A stretch of DNA of 40,420 bases, taken from NCBI GenBank assembly GCA_025800145.1, contig JAOXSH010000125.1, forward strand, positions 1 to 40,420, written 5' to 3'. Shown piece by piece: positions 7,928 to 16,868 of this stretch. Every line of letters starts with the position of its first letter. The stretch's first letter is position 1. The notes below the pieces were generated by a model. It searched no databases. It was not told where the DNA came from and was given only the letters and a program-made list of their open reading frames with translations. This DNA is from Cohaesibacter sp. GTDB taxonomy: Bacteria > Pseudomonadota > Alphaproteobacteria > Rhizobiales > Cohaesibacteraceae. A program made the position numbers and the translations under genes.

Positions 7928-9250
7928 CTAGCCAGCCCTGTTCAGATGACGCTGGATGGCCCGTTCTACCAGATGGGCAATGGTCAGGCTGTTATGGTCC
8001 TGCATATAGGGGCCGATGATCTGGATGCCCAGCGGCAGATTGTCTTGGCTCATCAGGCCCGGCACATTGACGCAAGGCAGGCCAAACAGGGTCCATGTGC
8101 GATTGAAAATGGAGGAGCCGGTGGATGCAAGGCCTTTGGGGGCGGGGCCGGGAGCAGAGAGAGAAATCAGGGCGTCTATTTCTTCGAAGCTTTCGTCCAG
8201 TTGCTGGCTGGCCAGTTCTGCAATCATGCGCGCTTCATCATAATCGGAGGGTTGGATTGTGTGGGCAAAATCGAGGGTCTGGCGCAGAAGATCGCTCAAT
8301 TGTTCAGGGTGGGTTTGATATTCCCAAGCCAAAGCCTGCTTGGCTTCGAAATCCTGAATGCTTTGATGGGCATGAAAGGCTGCAATATACTCATCTGTGA
8401 CGGGCAGATCGACCAGTTTAAAGCCAAATTTTGACAGGCTTGAGAGCAGGTCTTCAAAGCGTGTGCGATAGTCCTCGTCCGCTTCTGCCCAGCAATGGGT
8501 GCGGGCAATGCCAAGGGTTGGCATATTGGGTTGGCTGTCTTTAATCGTCATATGACGGTTTGTGAGTGCCGATGTGGCAAAGGCGAGATCTTGGACTTCT
8601 TTGGCAAAGAGGCCTGCTGTATCCAAGGACCAGGAAAAGGTTTTCATGCCGACAGTGGGCAAAAGGCCGCTGGATGGTTTGAAACCTGCCACGCCGCAAA
8701 AGGCAGCGGGGCGAATGATTGAGCCGCCTGTCTGAGTGCCCAGCGCCAGAGGGGCCATGCCCGTGGCGACCGCAGCGGCAGAGCCGGAAGATGAGCCGCC
8801 GGGTGTGTGTGCCAGATTGTAGGGATTGCGTGTTGGGCCGGGATGGAAGAAGGCAAATTCTGTGGTGACTGTTTTGCCCAAGGGCACACAGCCAGCCTTT
8901 TTTGACAGGGCTATGATGGCGGCATCACTGGCGGGTTGGTGATCTTTATAAATGGGTGAGTGATATTGTGTTGGCAAATCTGCGGTATCAAACACATCCT
9001 TGATGGCAAGGCCAATGCCGCGCAAGGGGCCGTCTGATATGCTTGTGTTGAGTATGTTGTCGCTGGCAAGGCAGGTAAAAGCTTCGATCTTCGGTTCCCA
9101 TTGTTCGATGCGCTCGCGGCACAGATCCAGCGCTGATGATGGGCTCAGGTGCCCCTGATCGATTTTTTGAACAATGTCGCACAAGGATTGGGGGGCAATG
9201 CGCGCATTTTGGCCGGTCTTGTTTGATGTTGATTTATCTGTGGAGGTCAT
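7928..9250 (-). CDS. Amidase-signature family hydrolase
   Basis: A 440-residue member of the amidase-signature family, which hydrolyses amide bonds through a Ser-cisSer-Lys triad. The triad is intact: Lys84 in GLAIKDVFD, Ser153 in the Gly/Ser-rich HTPGGSSSGSAAAVATG stretch, and nucleophile Ser177 in TQTGGSIIRPA. It is too short and lacks the context of a GatA (no gatB or gatC nearby). The nearest functional guess is a broad aliphatic or aryl amidase; the substrate is unknown. The ATG at 9250 has GGAAGG about eight bases upstream, whereas the frame stays open to 9313. The start region is divergent from and close to the extensin-like gene. Confidence 0.88.
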   Translation of the reverse strand: MTSTDKSTSNKTGQNARIAPQSLCDIVQKIDQGHLSPSSALDLCRERIEQWEPKIEAFTCLASDNILNTSISDGPLRGIGLAIKDVFDTADLPTQYHSPIYKDHQPASDAAIIALSKKAGCVPLGKTVTTEFAFFHPGPTRNPYNLAHTPGGSSSGSAAAVATGMAPLALGTQTGGSIIRPAAFCGVAGFKPSSGLLPTVGMKTFSWSLDTAGLFAKEVQDLAFATSALTNRHMTIKDSQPNMPTLGIARTHCWAEADEDYRTRFEDLLSSLSKFGFKLVDLPVTDEYIAAFHAHQSIQDFEAKQALAWEYQTHPEQLSDLLRQTLDFAHTIQPSDYDEARMIAELASQQLDESFEEIDALISLSAPGPAPKGLASTGSSIFNRTWTLFGLPCVNVPGLMSQDNLPLGIQIIGPYMQDHNSLTIAHLVERAIQRHLNRAG

Positions 9251-9287
9251 GGCTCTTGCCTTCCATAAAACAGGATCCTGATCAAGA

Positions 9288-10052
9288 ATGCGCTTTTCGT
9301 GGGTGTGTCGCAAGTTTATTCGCGATTTTGAAAGAGTGAGCGTGAAACAACGAGTTCAAAATTTATATGATAAAGCGGGCTATGGGCTCTTTTTGGCCGT
9401 GATGCTTGGCGGATGTTCGGTCTTTGATCAGATTGAAGACGTGGATCAGGCCCAATTGCAGGCCGAGGCTGTGCCAGCGCCCGAGAGCCGCAAATTTGAT
9501 GGTGCGGATTGCCCGATTTTCTTTCAGGGCCTGGCCTCTGGCGAGGCGCAAGAGCGGTTTTTTGAAAAGGGCAAATGCGGCAATGAAGCGCCTTATCATG
9601 TTTTTGCTTTAGGGGGAGATTATCCTGTTCAATTGGGGCCAGAGGCCAAATTGAATTGTGCCATGACCACGCAATTGCAACGCTATTTTGCCGATGTGGT
9701 GCAGCCGCAAGCCTTGCGCCATTTGGGGCAATCTGTGGTGAAGGTGCGGGTTGCGGCCTCTTATGCCTGTCGGCGGCGCAATGGGCGACGCAGCGGGAAA
9801 TTTTCTGAACATGCCTTTATGAATGCGATGGATATTTCGGCCCTGACGCTTAGCGATGGCCGCACTTTGACGGTTAAGCGCGATTGGCGCGGTTTGGGGC
9901 GCGATGCCCGTTTTATGAAGGCGATCAATCGCGGGGCCTGTAAATATTTCACCACTGTGTTGGGGCCGGGGGGGGATACATATCATCAGGACCATTTTCA
10001 TTTTGATTTGGCGCGCCATGGCCGCAAAGGCACTTACAGGGTCTGCAAATAA
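9288..10052 (+). CDS. Extensin-like C-terminal domain lipoprotein
   Basis: The protein has an N-terminal hydrophobic stretch ending in a lipobox (AVMLGGC) and a C-terminal extensin-like domain (PF06904 type). The domain has conserved histidines in FSEHAFMNAMDIS and TYHQDHFHFDLA. That fold is related to zinc D,D-peptidases, so an envelope or peptidoglycan role is plausible but unproven. Conserved cysteines (DCPIFF, LNCAMT, SYACRRR, RGACKYF) suggest disulfides in the periplasm. The ATG at 9288 gives 254 residues but a long 43-residue leader. GTG at 9345, after GAAAGAG, gives a typical 23-residue lipoprotein signal and may be the true start. It is divergent from the amidase gene and convergent with the 5-oxoprolinase gene. 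Confidence 0.85.
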   Translation: MRFSWVCRKFIRDFERVSVKQRVQNLYDKAGYGLFLAVMLGGCSVFDQIEDVDQAQLQAEAVPAPESRKFDGADCPIFFQGLASGEAQERFFEKGKCGNEAPYHVFALGGDYPVQLGPEAKLNCAMTTQLQRYFADVVQPQALRHLGQSVVKVRVAASYACRRRNGRRSGKFSEHAFMNAMDISALTLSDGRTLTVKRDWRGLGRDARFMKAINRGACKYFTTVLGPGGDTYHQDHFHFDLARHGRKGTYRVCK

Positions 10053-10060
10053 AGATAAGA

Positions 10061-10078
10061 CCTTGGCTTTGACCAAGG
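10061..10078. terminator. Possible bidirectional hairpin between convergent genes
   Basis: CCTTGG (10061-10066) pairs with CCAAGG (10073-10078) over a six-base loop. It lies just after the extensin-like gene and downstream of the 5-oxoprolinase stop on the other strand. T runs are poor, so confidence is modest. Confidence 0.4.
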
Positions 10079-10110
10079 CCTTTGCACGCATCACATAGGC
10101 TCCAGCTATA

Positions 10111-10135
10111 ATACCAACGGTATAAAAGATTGACC
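10111..10135 (-). repeat. Half copy of the dispersed palindromic element
   Basis: The reverse complement of this 25-base stretch equals 237-261 and 2983-3007 except for one base. Only the right arm is present, immediately beyond the 5-oxoprolinase stop codon. Confidence 0.75.
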
Positions 10136-10141
10136 TTTTGT

Positions 10142-13100
10142 TTATTTTGCAGAGCCGTAGCCACCGCCGGTTGGTGTGGTCACAATCACTGCTTCGCCTG
10201 CTTTGAGGCTGGTTTGATCCGATGATCCCAGCTCATCAAGAGAGCCATCCAGACGGCGAATATGGGTTGCGCCGCATTGTCCCGGCTCGCCGCCAGCCAA
10301 TCCATGAGGTGGGATTTGGCGATGAGAGGCAAGGATGGAGCATTCCATCTCTTGCAGGAAGCGGATGGTGCGTTTGGTGCCGTCGCCTGCGTGCCATTGC
10401 CCTTTGCCGCCGGAGCCTTGGCGGATATGGAAATCTTCCAGAAGAACAGGGAAGCGGAATTCGAGAATTTCCGGGTCTGTCAGGCGTGAATTGGTCATAT
10501 GGGTATGAACGCCAGAGGTGCCGTTAAAGCCGGGGCCTGCGGGCGAGCCTGAACATAATGTCTCATAATATTGGTATTGATCATTGCCAAAGGTGAGATT
10601 GTTCATGGTGCCTTGGGAGGCTGCCATCGCCCCCAATGCGCCAAAGAGAGCATTGGTGACATGCTGCGAGGTTTCCACATTGCCCGCGACCACTGCTGCG
10701 GGATAGCTGGGTTTGAGCATACAATCATCAGGCAGGATGATGGTGATCGGGTCCAGACAGCCTGCATTCATTGGGATATCGCTATCGACCATAACGCGGA
10801 AGCAATAGAGCACGGCGGCGCGGGTCACCGGTTCCGGGGCGTTGAAATTGTTTGGTAGCACGCCAGAGGTTCCGGTGAAATCGACCGTGGCCTGACGAGC
10901 CTGTTTGTCGACGCTGATTTTGACCTTGATGACGCCGCCATGATCGATTGGATAAGTAAAGCTGCTGTCTTCGAGCACATCCAGCACGCGGCGGACGCTT
11001 TCGGCGGCATTGTCCTGCACATGCTGCATATAGGCAGCGACGACAGGCATGGTGAAATGATCCACCATTTTAGCCAATTCCTGCACGCCTTTTGTGTTGG
11101 CGGCGATCTGGGCTTTCAAATCAGCAATATTCTGGGTGATGTTGCGCACCGGATAAGGATGATCGGTCAGGATGCGGGTCAGATCCTTCTCTTGAAACAG
11201 ACCCTCTGCCACCAGCTTGAGATTGTCGATCAGAATGCCTTCATCATTGATGTTGGTGGCGCGCGGGGTCATGGAGCCGGGCGCTGTGCCGCCTATATCG
11301 GCATGATGGCCGCGCGAGGCAACCCAGAAGATGATATGCTTGTTGTCATCATCAAAGACCGGGGTGATGACCGTGATATCAGGCAAATGGGTGCCGCCAT
11401 TATAAGGGGCATTGATGGCAAAGACATCGCCGGGTTTTACAGTGCCTTTGTTGTTTTTGATGATGCTTTCGACCGAGCGATCCATGGAGCCAAGATGCAC
11501 CGGCATATGGGGGGCATTGGCAATCAGGCGGCCTTTGCCATCAAACACGGCGCAGGAAAAGTCCAGCCGTTCCTTAATATTGACCGAATAGGCGGTGTTT
11601 TGCAGGGTAACGCCCATTTGCTCGGCAATGGACATGAAGAGATTGTTGAAAATCTCCAGCATGACCGGGTCGGCATCGGTGCCAATGGCCTGTGCTCGTT
11701 TGGCGGCAATCACACGCTTGATGATGATGTGATCCTTGGATGTGATGTCTGCCTGCCATTCCGGCTCAATGACGATGGTCTGGTGTGGCTCCATGATCAG
11801 GGCAGGGCCACTGACCCTGTTGCCCGGTTTCAGATTGCTGCGTTTGAAGATACTGATGTCATGGGCTTTGCCACCAGAGAAGAAGCTGCTTTTCTCGCTG
11901 GCTGTTGCCTGTTGTGTGGTTAGGGCCAGATCGGGCTCGATCAGATCAGAGCCACCGCCAATGCTCTCCACCTCAATGGCTTCAACGACAATTTGCTTGC
12001 CTTCAAAGACAAAGCCAAATTGCTTTTTGTGTGCCTCTTCAAACTTGGCGGTCATTGTGGTGATATCATGTAAGGCAACGGGCAGGGTGGTGTCTGTGCC
12101 ATCATAGCGCAAATGCAGGCGCGGGATATGTTTGGCCTGTGCTTTTGGGATGCCTTGCTGTGCCAAATCGGCCAGATTTTTGGCCAGAATGGCGTCATAT
12201 TCTGTCTGGATATCGGCTAGAAGCGCCTCTGAAAGGGGCTTGATAATGGCCTTTTGACGGTTGGCGGAAATATCGGCCAGTCCCATGCCATAGGCTGAGA
12301 GAATGCCGGAGAAGGGATGCACCACCACTGTTGACATGCCCAGACTGTCTGCCACCAGACAGGCATGTTGACCGCCTGCGCCACCAAAGCAGGTAAGGGC
12401 ATAATCGGTCACGTCATAGCCGCGCTGGACCGAGATTTTCTTGATGGCATTGGCCATATTTTCCACGGCAATGGCAAGGAATCCGTCTGCGACATCTTCG
12501 GGGCTGCGGCCATCGCCAATGTCGTCGGCCATGTCCTGAAAGGCGGCGCGCACCGCGTCATAATCCAATGGCTGGTCCTGATTGGGACCAAAGACATGGG
12601 GGAAATAATCCGGTTTTAACTTGCCCACCATGATATTGGCGTCTGTGACAGCCAAGGGGCCGCCTCTGCGATAGCCACGGGGGCCGGGATTGGCCCCGGC
12701 GCTGTCGGGCCCGACGCGAAAGCGGGCGCCGTCATAATGCAAAATGGAGCCGCCGCCTGCGGCCACAGTGTGAATGCGCATCATGGGGGCACGCATCCGC
12801 ACGCCTGCGACCTCGGTCTCAAAAGCGCGCTCATACTCGCCGTCATAATGGGAGACATCGGTTGAGGTGCCGCCCATATCAAAGCCGATCATTTTGGAAT
12901 ATCCGGCCATCTCGGTTGTTTCGACCGCGCCGACCACACCGCCAGCAGGGCCGGAGAGAATGGCGTCCTTGCCCTGAAACATATTGGCTGCGGTCAAGCC
13001 CCCAGAGGATTGCATGAACATCAATTTGCAGTCCGTGCCTTCTGCGCCCAATTCACTGGAGACCTGTCCGACATAGCGGCGCAAAATGGGGGAGAGGTAA

Positions 13101-13762
13101 GCATCGACCACCGTTGTATCGCCGCGCCCAACCAGTTTGATCAGCGGCGAGACTTCATGGGAAACCGATATCTGGCTAAAGCCGATGTCTTCACACAGCG
13201 CGGCCACCGTTTTTTCGTGGGCATTGTAGCGATAAGCATGCATGAAGGCGATAGCAACAGCGCGGATGCCTTTGTCATAAGCTGCCTGAAGCTGGGGGCG
13301 CAGGTTTTCTGCGTCCAGTTCCCTTTCGATTTTGCCATCTGCCTTGAAGCGCTCATTGGCCTCGATCACCTCTTCATAGAGCAGTTCCGGCAGGATGATT
13401 TCTTTGGCAAAAATTTCTGGCCGGGCCTGATAACCGATGCGCAGGGCATCGCGAAAGCCCTTGGTTGTGACAAATAAGGTGCGCTCGCCCTTGCGTTCCA
13501 GCAGGGCATTGGTGGCAACCGTTGTGCCCATTTTAACCGCTGCAATCTGATCAGCTGGAATGGGAGTGCCTTTTTCGATACCCATCAGATCGCGAATGCC
13601 CTGAATGGCGGCATCCTTGTAGCTTTCGGGATTTTCGGACAGCACTTTGTGGGGATGAATGGACCCGTCGGGGGCGCGGGCCACGATATCGGTGAAGGTG
13701 CCGCCACGATCAATCCAGAAATCCCATTTGCCGCTGGTCTGGCTGTTTGGCTGATTGGTCAT
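10142..13762 (-). CDS. ATP-dependent 5-oxoprolinase / hydantoinase HyuAB fusion
   Basis: A 1206-residue fused enzyme. The first ~670 residues are the HyuA-like ATPase part: [11 protein letters not shown] near the start, [58 protein letters not shown]. The rest is HyuB-like: [50 protein letters not shown], ending in TPTGGGYG. Single-chain enzymes of this length are typical 5-oxoprolinases, which open 5-oxo-L-proline to glutamate using ATP; related fused hydantoinases cannot be excluded. The ATG at 13762 with AAAGGA upstream is chosen over GTG at 13792. It is divergent from a MarR-type gene that may regulate it. The frame is intact. Confidence 0.9.
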   Translation of the reverse strand: MTNQPNSQTSGKWDFWIDRGGTFTDIVARAPDGSIHPHKVLSENPESYKDAAIQGIRDLMGIEKGTPIPADQIAAVKMGTTVATNALLERKGERTLFVTTKGFRDALRIGYQARPEIFAKEIILPELLYEEVIEANERFKADGKIERELDAENLRPQLQAAYDKGIRAVAIAFMHAYRYNAHEKTVAALCEDIGFSQISVSHEVSPLIKLVGRGDTTVVDAYLSPILRRYVGQVSSELGAEGTDCKLMFMQSSGGLTAANMFQGKDAILSGPAGGVVGAVETTEMAGYSKMIGFDMGGTSTDVSHYDGEYERAFETEVAGVRMRAPMMRIHTVAAGGGSILHYDGARFRVGPDSAGANPGPRGYRRGGPLAVTDANIMVGKLKPDYFPHVFGPNQDQPLDYDAVRAAFQDMADDIGDGRSPEDVADGFLAIAVENMANAIKKISVQRGYDVTDYALTCFGGAGGQHACLVADSLGMSTVVVHPFSGILSAYGMGLADISANRQKAIIKPLSEALLADIQTEYDAILAKNLADLAQQGIPKAQAKHIPRLHLRYDGTDTTLPVALHDITTMTAKFEEAHKKQFGFVFEGKQIVVEAIEVESIGGGSDLIEPDLALTTQQATASEKSSFFSGGKAHDISIFKRSNLKPGNRVSGPALIMEPHQTIVIEPEWQADITSKDHIIIKRVIAAKRAQAIGTDADPVMLEIFNNLFMSIAEQMGVTLQNTAYSVNIKERLDFSCAVFDGKGRLIANAPHMPVHLGSMDRSVESIIKNNKGTVKPGDVFAINAPYNGGTHLPDITVITPVFDDDNKHIIFWVASRGHHADIGGTAPGSMTPRATNINDEGILIDNLKLVAEGLFQEKDLTRILTDHPYPVRNITQNIADLKAQIAANTKGVQELAKMVDHFTMPVVAAYMQHVQDNAAESVRRVLDVLEDSSFTYPIDHGGVIKVKISVDKQARQATVDFTGTSGVLPNNFNAPEPVTRAAVLYCFRVMVDSDIPMNAGCLDPITIILPDDCMLKPSYPAAVVAGNVETSQHVTNALFGALGAMAASQGTMNNLTFGNDQYQYYETLCSGSPAGPGFNGTSGVHTHMTNSRLTDPEILEFRFPVLLEDFHIRQGSGGKGQWHAGDGTKRTIRFLQEMECSILASHRQIPPHGLAGGEPGQCGATHIRRLDGSLDELGSSDQTSLKAGEAVIVTTPTGGGYGSAK

Positions 13763-13937
13763 GATGTCATCCTTTGAGGCTCTGTCTGTCACATGCTATT
13801 GTTGGGGAGACAATCATAATCTATAATTTTCGTCAACAAAATATCGATAAATTGTCATTGAATTGTTTCTTGAAGCTGTAAAGAGAACATGCGACAAGCA
13901 ATTTGAGGCGATATTGAATATCAAGAGGAGAGGTCTG
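13763..13937. promoter_or_regulatory. Shared AT-rich control region between 5-oxoprolinase and MarR-type genes
   Basis: A 175-base divergent spacer, AT-rich in its middle (about 13810-13870). It contains a short inverted repeat, ATTGT at 13799-13803 and ACAAT at 13811-13815. It must hold both promoters; no clear hexamer pair is claimed. A MarR dimer site would be expected here. Confidence 0.45.
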
Positions 13938-14477
13938 ATGACAAAGACGGATGCGGGATCAAAAGCCGGACTTTCTGTCGGGCCTGTGGTTGGCTCCTCT
14001 CACTTGGCCGATGGACGCAAGCCATCGCTGTCAGAGGTCGAATTGGCTCTTTCCATGTGTGGCAATGGGTTTCATCGCTGGATGACCCGTTGCATGAATG
14101 CGGCTGGCGGGGGTGAGCTTGGGCCTTTGGATGTCTTGGTTTTGCATTCGATCAATCATCGCGAGCGTCCTAAAAAACTGGCGGATTTGTGTTTGATCCT
14201 GAATATTGAGGATACCCATACGGTCAATTATGCGATTAAAAAATTGCAGGCATTGGGATTGGTGGAAAGCACCCGGCAAGGCAAGGAAAAGGTGGTTGCT
14301 ATAACCAATGAGGGGCAGGCCCTGTGTCAGCGCTATAAAGAAGTGCGTGAAGCTTTGTTGTTTGAAGCGGTGGATGCTGTTGGCCTTGGGGAAGAGGATT
14401 TGAGCCGGGTTGCGGCTTTGTTGCGTTCCTTGTCCGGGCAATATGATCAGGCGGCGCGGGCGGCTGCGTCCTTGTGA
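13938..14477 (+). CDS. MarR-type winged-helix transcriptional regulator
   Basis: A 179-residue DNA-binding protein with a MarR-like winged helix in its middle: KKLADLCLILNIEDTHTVNY as the helix-turn-helix, IKKLQALGLVES, then a basic wing RQGKEKVVAITNEG. Flanking helices (FHRWMTRCMNAAGG and the C-terminal VAALLRSLSGQYDQAARAA) would dimerise. From memory it resembles an alphaproteobacterial winged-helix group that includes LdtR, but this could not be checked. The ATG at 13938 is set by AGGAGAGG six bases upstream; the frame is open to 13863. It is divergent from the 5-oxoprolinase gene, so local regulation of that gene is the simplest guess. Effector unknown. Confidence 0.78.
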   Translation: MTKTDAGSKAGLSVGPVVGSSHLADGRKPSLSEVELALSMCGNGFHRWMTRCMNAAGGGELGPLDVLVLHSINHRERPKKLADLCLILNIEDTHTVNYAIKKLQALGLVESTRQGKEKVVAITNEGQALCQRYKEVREALLFEAVDAVGLGEEDLSRVAALLRSLSGQYDQAARAAASL

Positions 14478-14581
14478 GCTATCCTGATCTTTATGAGTTT
14501 TTGCTCTCTTGCTCTCGTAAAGGGCAGAAGACTCACCTAAGTTGATTATATAAAATATGTCTGCCGGTGTTGGGAGCAAGT

Positions 14582-15292
14582 ATGAGTATCTGGAGCCAGA
14601 TTGGAAGTCTGATTGAAGACATTCGGCAAAGCGAAATCGTCACGGCCTTTGTCGATAAGCTGGCGTCGGCTGTGCGTGGCCTTGGCTCCGGGCTGGATCG
14701 CAGGCAATTGACCTTTACCATGGCAATGATTGCTCTCTCGGCCAAAATGGCCAAGGCGGATGGGGTTGTCACACAGGATGAAGTGGTCGCCTTTCGGGAT
14801 TTGTTTGATATTCCTCCCGGTGAGGAAAATAATGTGGCGCGGTTGTTCAATCTGGCCAAGAAGGATGTGGCGGGGTATGACGCCTATGCCCAACAGATTG
14901 CCCGGCTGTATGAAGATGAGCGCGATATTTTGGCAGATATTGTCGATGGCCTGTTTCATATTGCCAAGGCGGATGGGGTCTTGCATAGCAGTGAATTGAG
15001 CTATCTGGAACATGTTGCGGATATTTTTGGCATGTCCGAGCATTGCTTTGAGCGGTTGAAAATGCGCCATGTCGATACAGGCAAGCAGGATCCCTATACC
15101 ATTTTGGAAGCCGAGCGTGATTGGTCGGACACAGATCTGAAAAGCCATTATCGCAAGTTGGTGCGCGAGAATCATCCGGACCGTTTGATTGCGCGGGGCG
15201 TGCCAGAGGAATTTGTACGCATTGCCAATGACAAACTTGCGGCCATCAATCATGCATGGTCAATGATTGAGTTGGAACGAGGATTGAAATAA
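14582..15292 (+). CDS. TerB / J-domain (DjlA-like) cochaperone
   Basis: A 236-residue protein with an N-terminal TerB-like helical domain (about 30-150; acidic repeats AKMAKADGVVTQDE and FHIAKADGVLHSSE) and a C-terminal J domain with the HPD tripeptide at 198-200. J domains stimulate DnaK ATPase; the DjlA family couples this to the envelope. Unlike E. coli DjlA, there is no N-terminal membrane helix. The ATG at 14582 follows GGGAGCAAG. The stop is two bases before the amidase ATG, so the two are surely cotranscribed. This gene pair is common beside rnpB-mraZ in Hyphomicrobiales. Function beyond cochaperone is unknown. Confidence 0.87.
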   Translation: MSIWSQIGSLIEDIRQSEIVTAFVDKLASAVRGLGSGLDRRQLTFTMAMIALSAKMAKADGVVTQDEVVAFRDLFDIPPGEENNVARLFNLAKKDVAGYDAYAQQIARLYEDERDILADIVDGLFHIAKADGVLHSSELSYLEHVADIFGMSEHCFERLKMRHVDTGKQDPYTILEAERDWSDTDLKSHYRKLVRENHPDRLIARGVPEEFVRIANDKLAAINHAWSMIELERGLK

Positions 15293-15294
15293 TC

Positions 15295-16035
15295 ATGGAA
15301 CTTGTAAGCGCTTGCCCGTGCGAGCCTATGCCATCGCCCAATTTTGGCGAGCGCAAGGATGCGCGTGCCATTGATATGGTGTTGCTGCATTATACGGGCA
15401 TGGATGATGACATGCAGGCGCTCAATTGGCTTTGCAATCCGCAAAGCGAGGTATCCTGTCATTATTATATCCATCGCAATGGCGATATCTTGCAATTGGT
15501 GGATGAGAGCAAACGTGCTTGGCATGCGGGCTTGTCTTTTTGGAAAGGCGAGAGCGATATCAATAGCTGTTCCATTGGCATTGAGATTGCCAATGCCGGG
15601 CATGAGGAATTTAGCCCAGAGCAAATGGCCAGTGTGTTGATGTTATGCCGGGATATTATCGAGCGCCATTCCATCCCCGCGCGTCGGGTTCTGGGGCATA
15701 GTGATGTGGCACCGGGGCGTAAGATTGATCCGGGTGTTTTGTTCCCTTGGCCGGTCTTGGCAGCGCGCGGTGTTGGCCATTGGGTGGAGCCAGAGCCGAT
15801 TGCTGGTGGTCGCTTTTTCCAAAAGGGTGATGAGGGTCAGCCTGTGCAAGCCTTGCAAAGCATGTTGGCCCTTTATGGTTATAAAGTGGATGTCACAGGC
15901 GTTTTTGATGATCAGAGCGAGCTTGCGGTTGCGGCTTTTCAACGCCATTTTCGCCCGAAAAAGGTGGATGGTGTGGCCGATGGATCGACCATCACCACCC
16001 TTTATAAGCTGACTTCGGCTTTGCCAAATCTATAA
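15295..16035 (+). CDS. AmpD/AmiD-like N-acetylmuramoyl-L-alanine amidase with peptidoglycan-binding domain
   Basis: A 246-residue zinc amidase (Amidase_2 fold) that cleaves the MurNAc-L-Ala bond, either in anhydromuropeptide recycling or in sacculus turnover. Zinc ligands are His32 (LLHYTG), His135 (LGHSDVAPGRK) and Asp145; catalytic Glu97 (GIEIAN) and Lys143 are also in place. Residues about 172-240 form a PG_binding_1 domain (VQALQSMLALYGYKVDVTG, ending VDGVADGSTITTLYK), which AmpD lacks and AmiD has. I see no signal peptide or lipobox, so location is uncertain. It is translationally linked to the TerB/J-domain gene by a two-base gap. Confidence 0.9.
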   Translation: MELVSACPCEPMPSPNFGERKDARAIDMVLLHYTGMDDDMQALNWLCNPQSEVSCHYYIHRNGDILQLVDESKRAWHAGLSFWKGESDINSCSIGIEIANAGHEEFSPEQMASVLMLCRDIIERHSIPARRVLGHSDVAPGRKIDPGVLFPWPVLAARGVGHWVEPEPIAGGRFFQKGDEGQPVQALQSMLALYGYKVDVTGVFDDQSELAVAAFQRHFRPKKVDGVADGSTITTLYKLTSALPNL

Positions 16036-16087
16036 AAGATTTTAGGCTCAAGACTGTTCGGTTTTTGGACGGCACCGGGTTTGTTTC

Positions 16088-16753
16088 TCACTCTGCTTTT
16101 GGGCTGTCTTGCGTCAATGTTTTGACGCTAGAGGGGACGGGGATGTTTGGGCGCAGTTGGTCATCATTGATGGCTGCATCAAACATAGTGCGGATCGGCA
16201 CGATGCCTGCCCAATGGTCCAAGGCATAATCTGCTTCCTCATCAATGGGCATTCCGTCCCGGCTTTTGGCGGCGGCCTGTTCTATGCTCAGGGCAATGAC
16301 GCTGGTGGCATTGGCTTCTTTTTGGGTCATGGCCCGGCATTCATCCCAGCGTCCCGGGGCCATGTGATCGGTGATGGCGACAAGAGCCTTGTATTTTTCC
16401 TCGCTGTCTTCGACCAGACGCGCGGTGCCGTGAATATTGACGGAGCGAAAATTCATCGAATGATGAAAGGCGGAGCGGCCCAGAACCAGACCATCGACCA
16501 GCGTGACATTGAGGCAAGCGGCAAGGCCTTGCTTTAACTGCTTAAACATGCGGGTGGCTTTGGCCCCGTGAATGTAAAGCTTGTCTCCAATGCGGCCATA
16601 GACCATAGGCAAGCAAATGGGGCTTTTGTTATGGACAAAGGCGACTTGGGCAATCAGCCCTTCATCCAAAATGGCGTGAATGGTGGCTTCATCATAGCTT
16701 GCCCGTTTGGCAACGCGGACTTTGTTGAGTGTGCCGACAGTGAGATTTGTCAT
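16088..16753 (-). CDS. Pyridoxamine-5'-phosphate oxidase-like flavin-binding protein
   Basis: A 221-residue split-barrel protein of the PNPOx-like FMN-binding family. Seen: ATIHAILDEGLIAQVAFVHNKSPICLPM, the barrel strand GDKLYIHGAKATRM, FHHSMNFRSVNIHGTARLVED, and the C-terminal YALDHWAGIVPI typical of the group annotated as putative flavin-nucleotide-binding proteins. Such proteins bind FMN, F420 or haem; true PNP oxidase activity is not implied. The ATG at 16753 has AGGACC upstream and matches the family start; the frame is open to 16870. It is divergent from a MocR/PdxR-type regulator, a common pairing in which the regulator controls the flavoprotein gene. Confidence 0.85.
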   Translation of the reverse strand: MTNLTVGTLNKVRVAKRASYDEATIHAILDEGLIAQVAFVHNKSPICLPMVYGRIGDKLYIHGAKATRMFKQLKQGLAACLNVTLVDGLVLGRSAFHHSMNFRSVNIHGTARLVEDSEEKYKALVAITDHMAPGRWDECRAMTQKEANATSVIALSIEQAAAKSRDGMPIDEEADYALDHWAGIVPIRTMFDAAINDDQLRPNIPVPSSVKTLTQDSPKAE

Positions 16754-16868
16754 CTCTTGGTCCTTTTGGTCATGTGTATTGTGATCATTTTGATCTGCTT
16801 TGGTTTTATGATTATGTAGAAATTTTGATATATAAAGAGCCAAAGACACTATTCTTGAGGGGCCAATC
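16754..16868. promoter_or_regulatory. Divergent control region of the PNPOx-like and MocR-type genes
   Basis: A 115-base AT-rich spacer. It holds an inverted pair, CTTTGG (16798-16803) and CCAAAG (16840-16845), and a direct repeat TTGGTC (16757-16762, 16766-16771). MocR proteins usually bind direct or mixed repeats in such spacers; which of these is the site is unknown. Confidence 0.4.

Noticed and set aside
7928..9250. GatA subunit of the amidotransferase
   Set aside because: No gatB or gatC neighbour, and the sequence between triad motifs is that of general amidases.
10940..11923. 327-codon open frame antisense to the 5-oxoprolinase gene
   Set aside because: Shadow of an intact, well-conserved enzyme gene; no ribosome-binding site and no recognisable motif.
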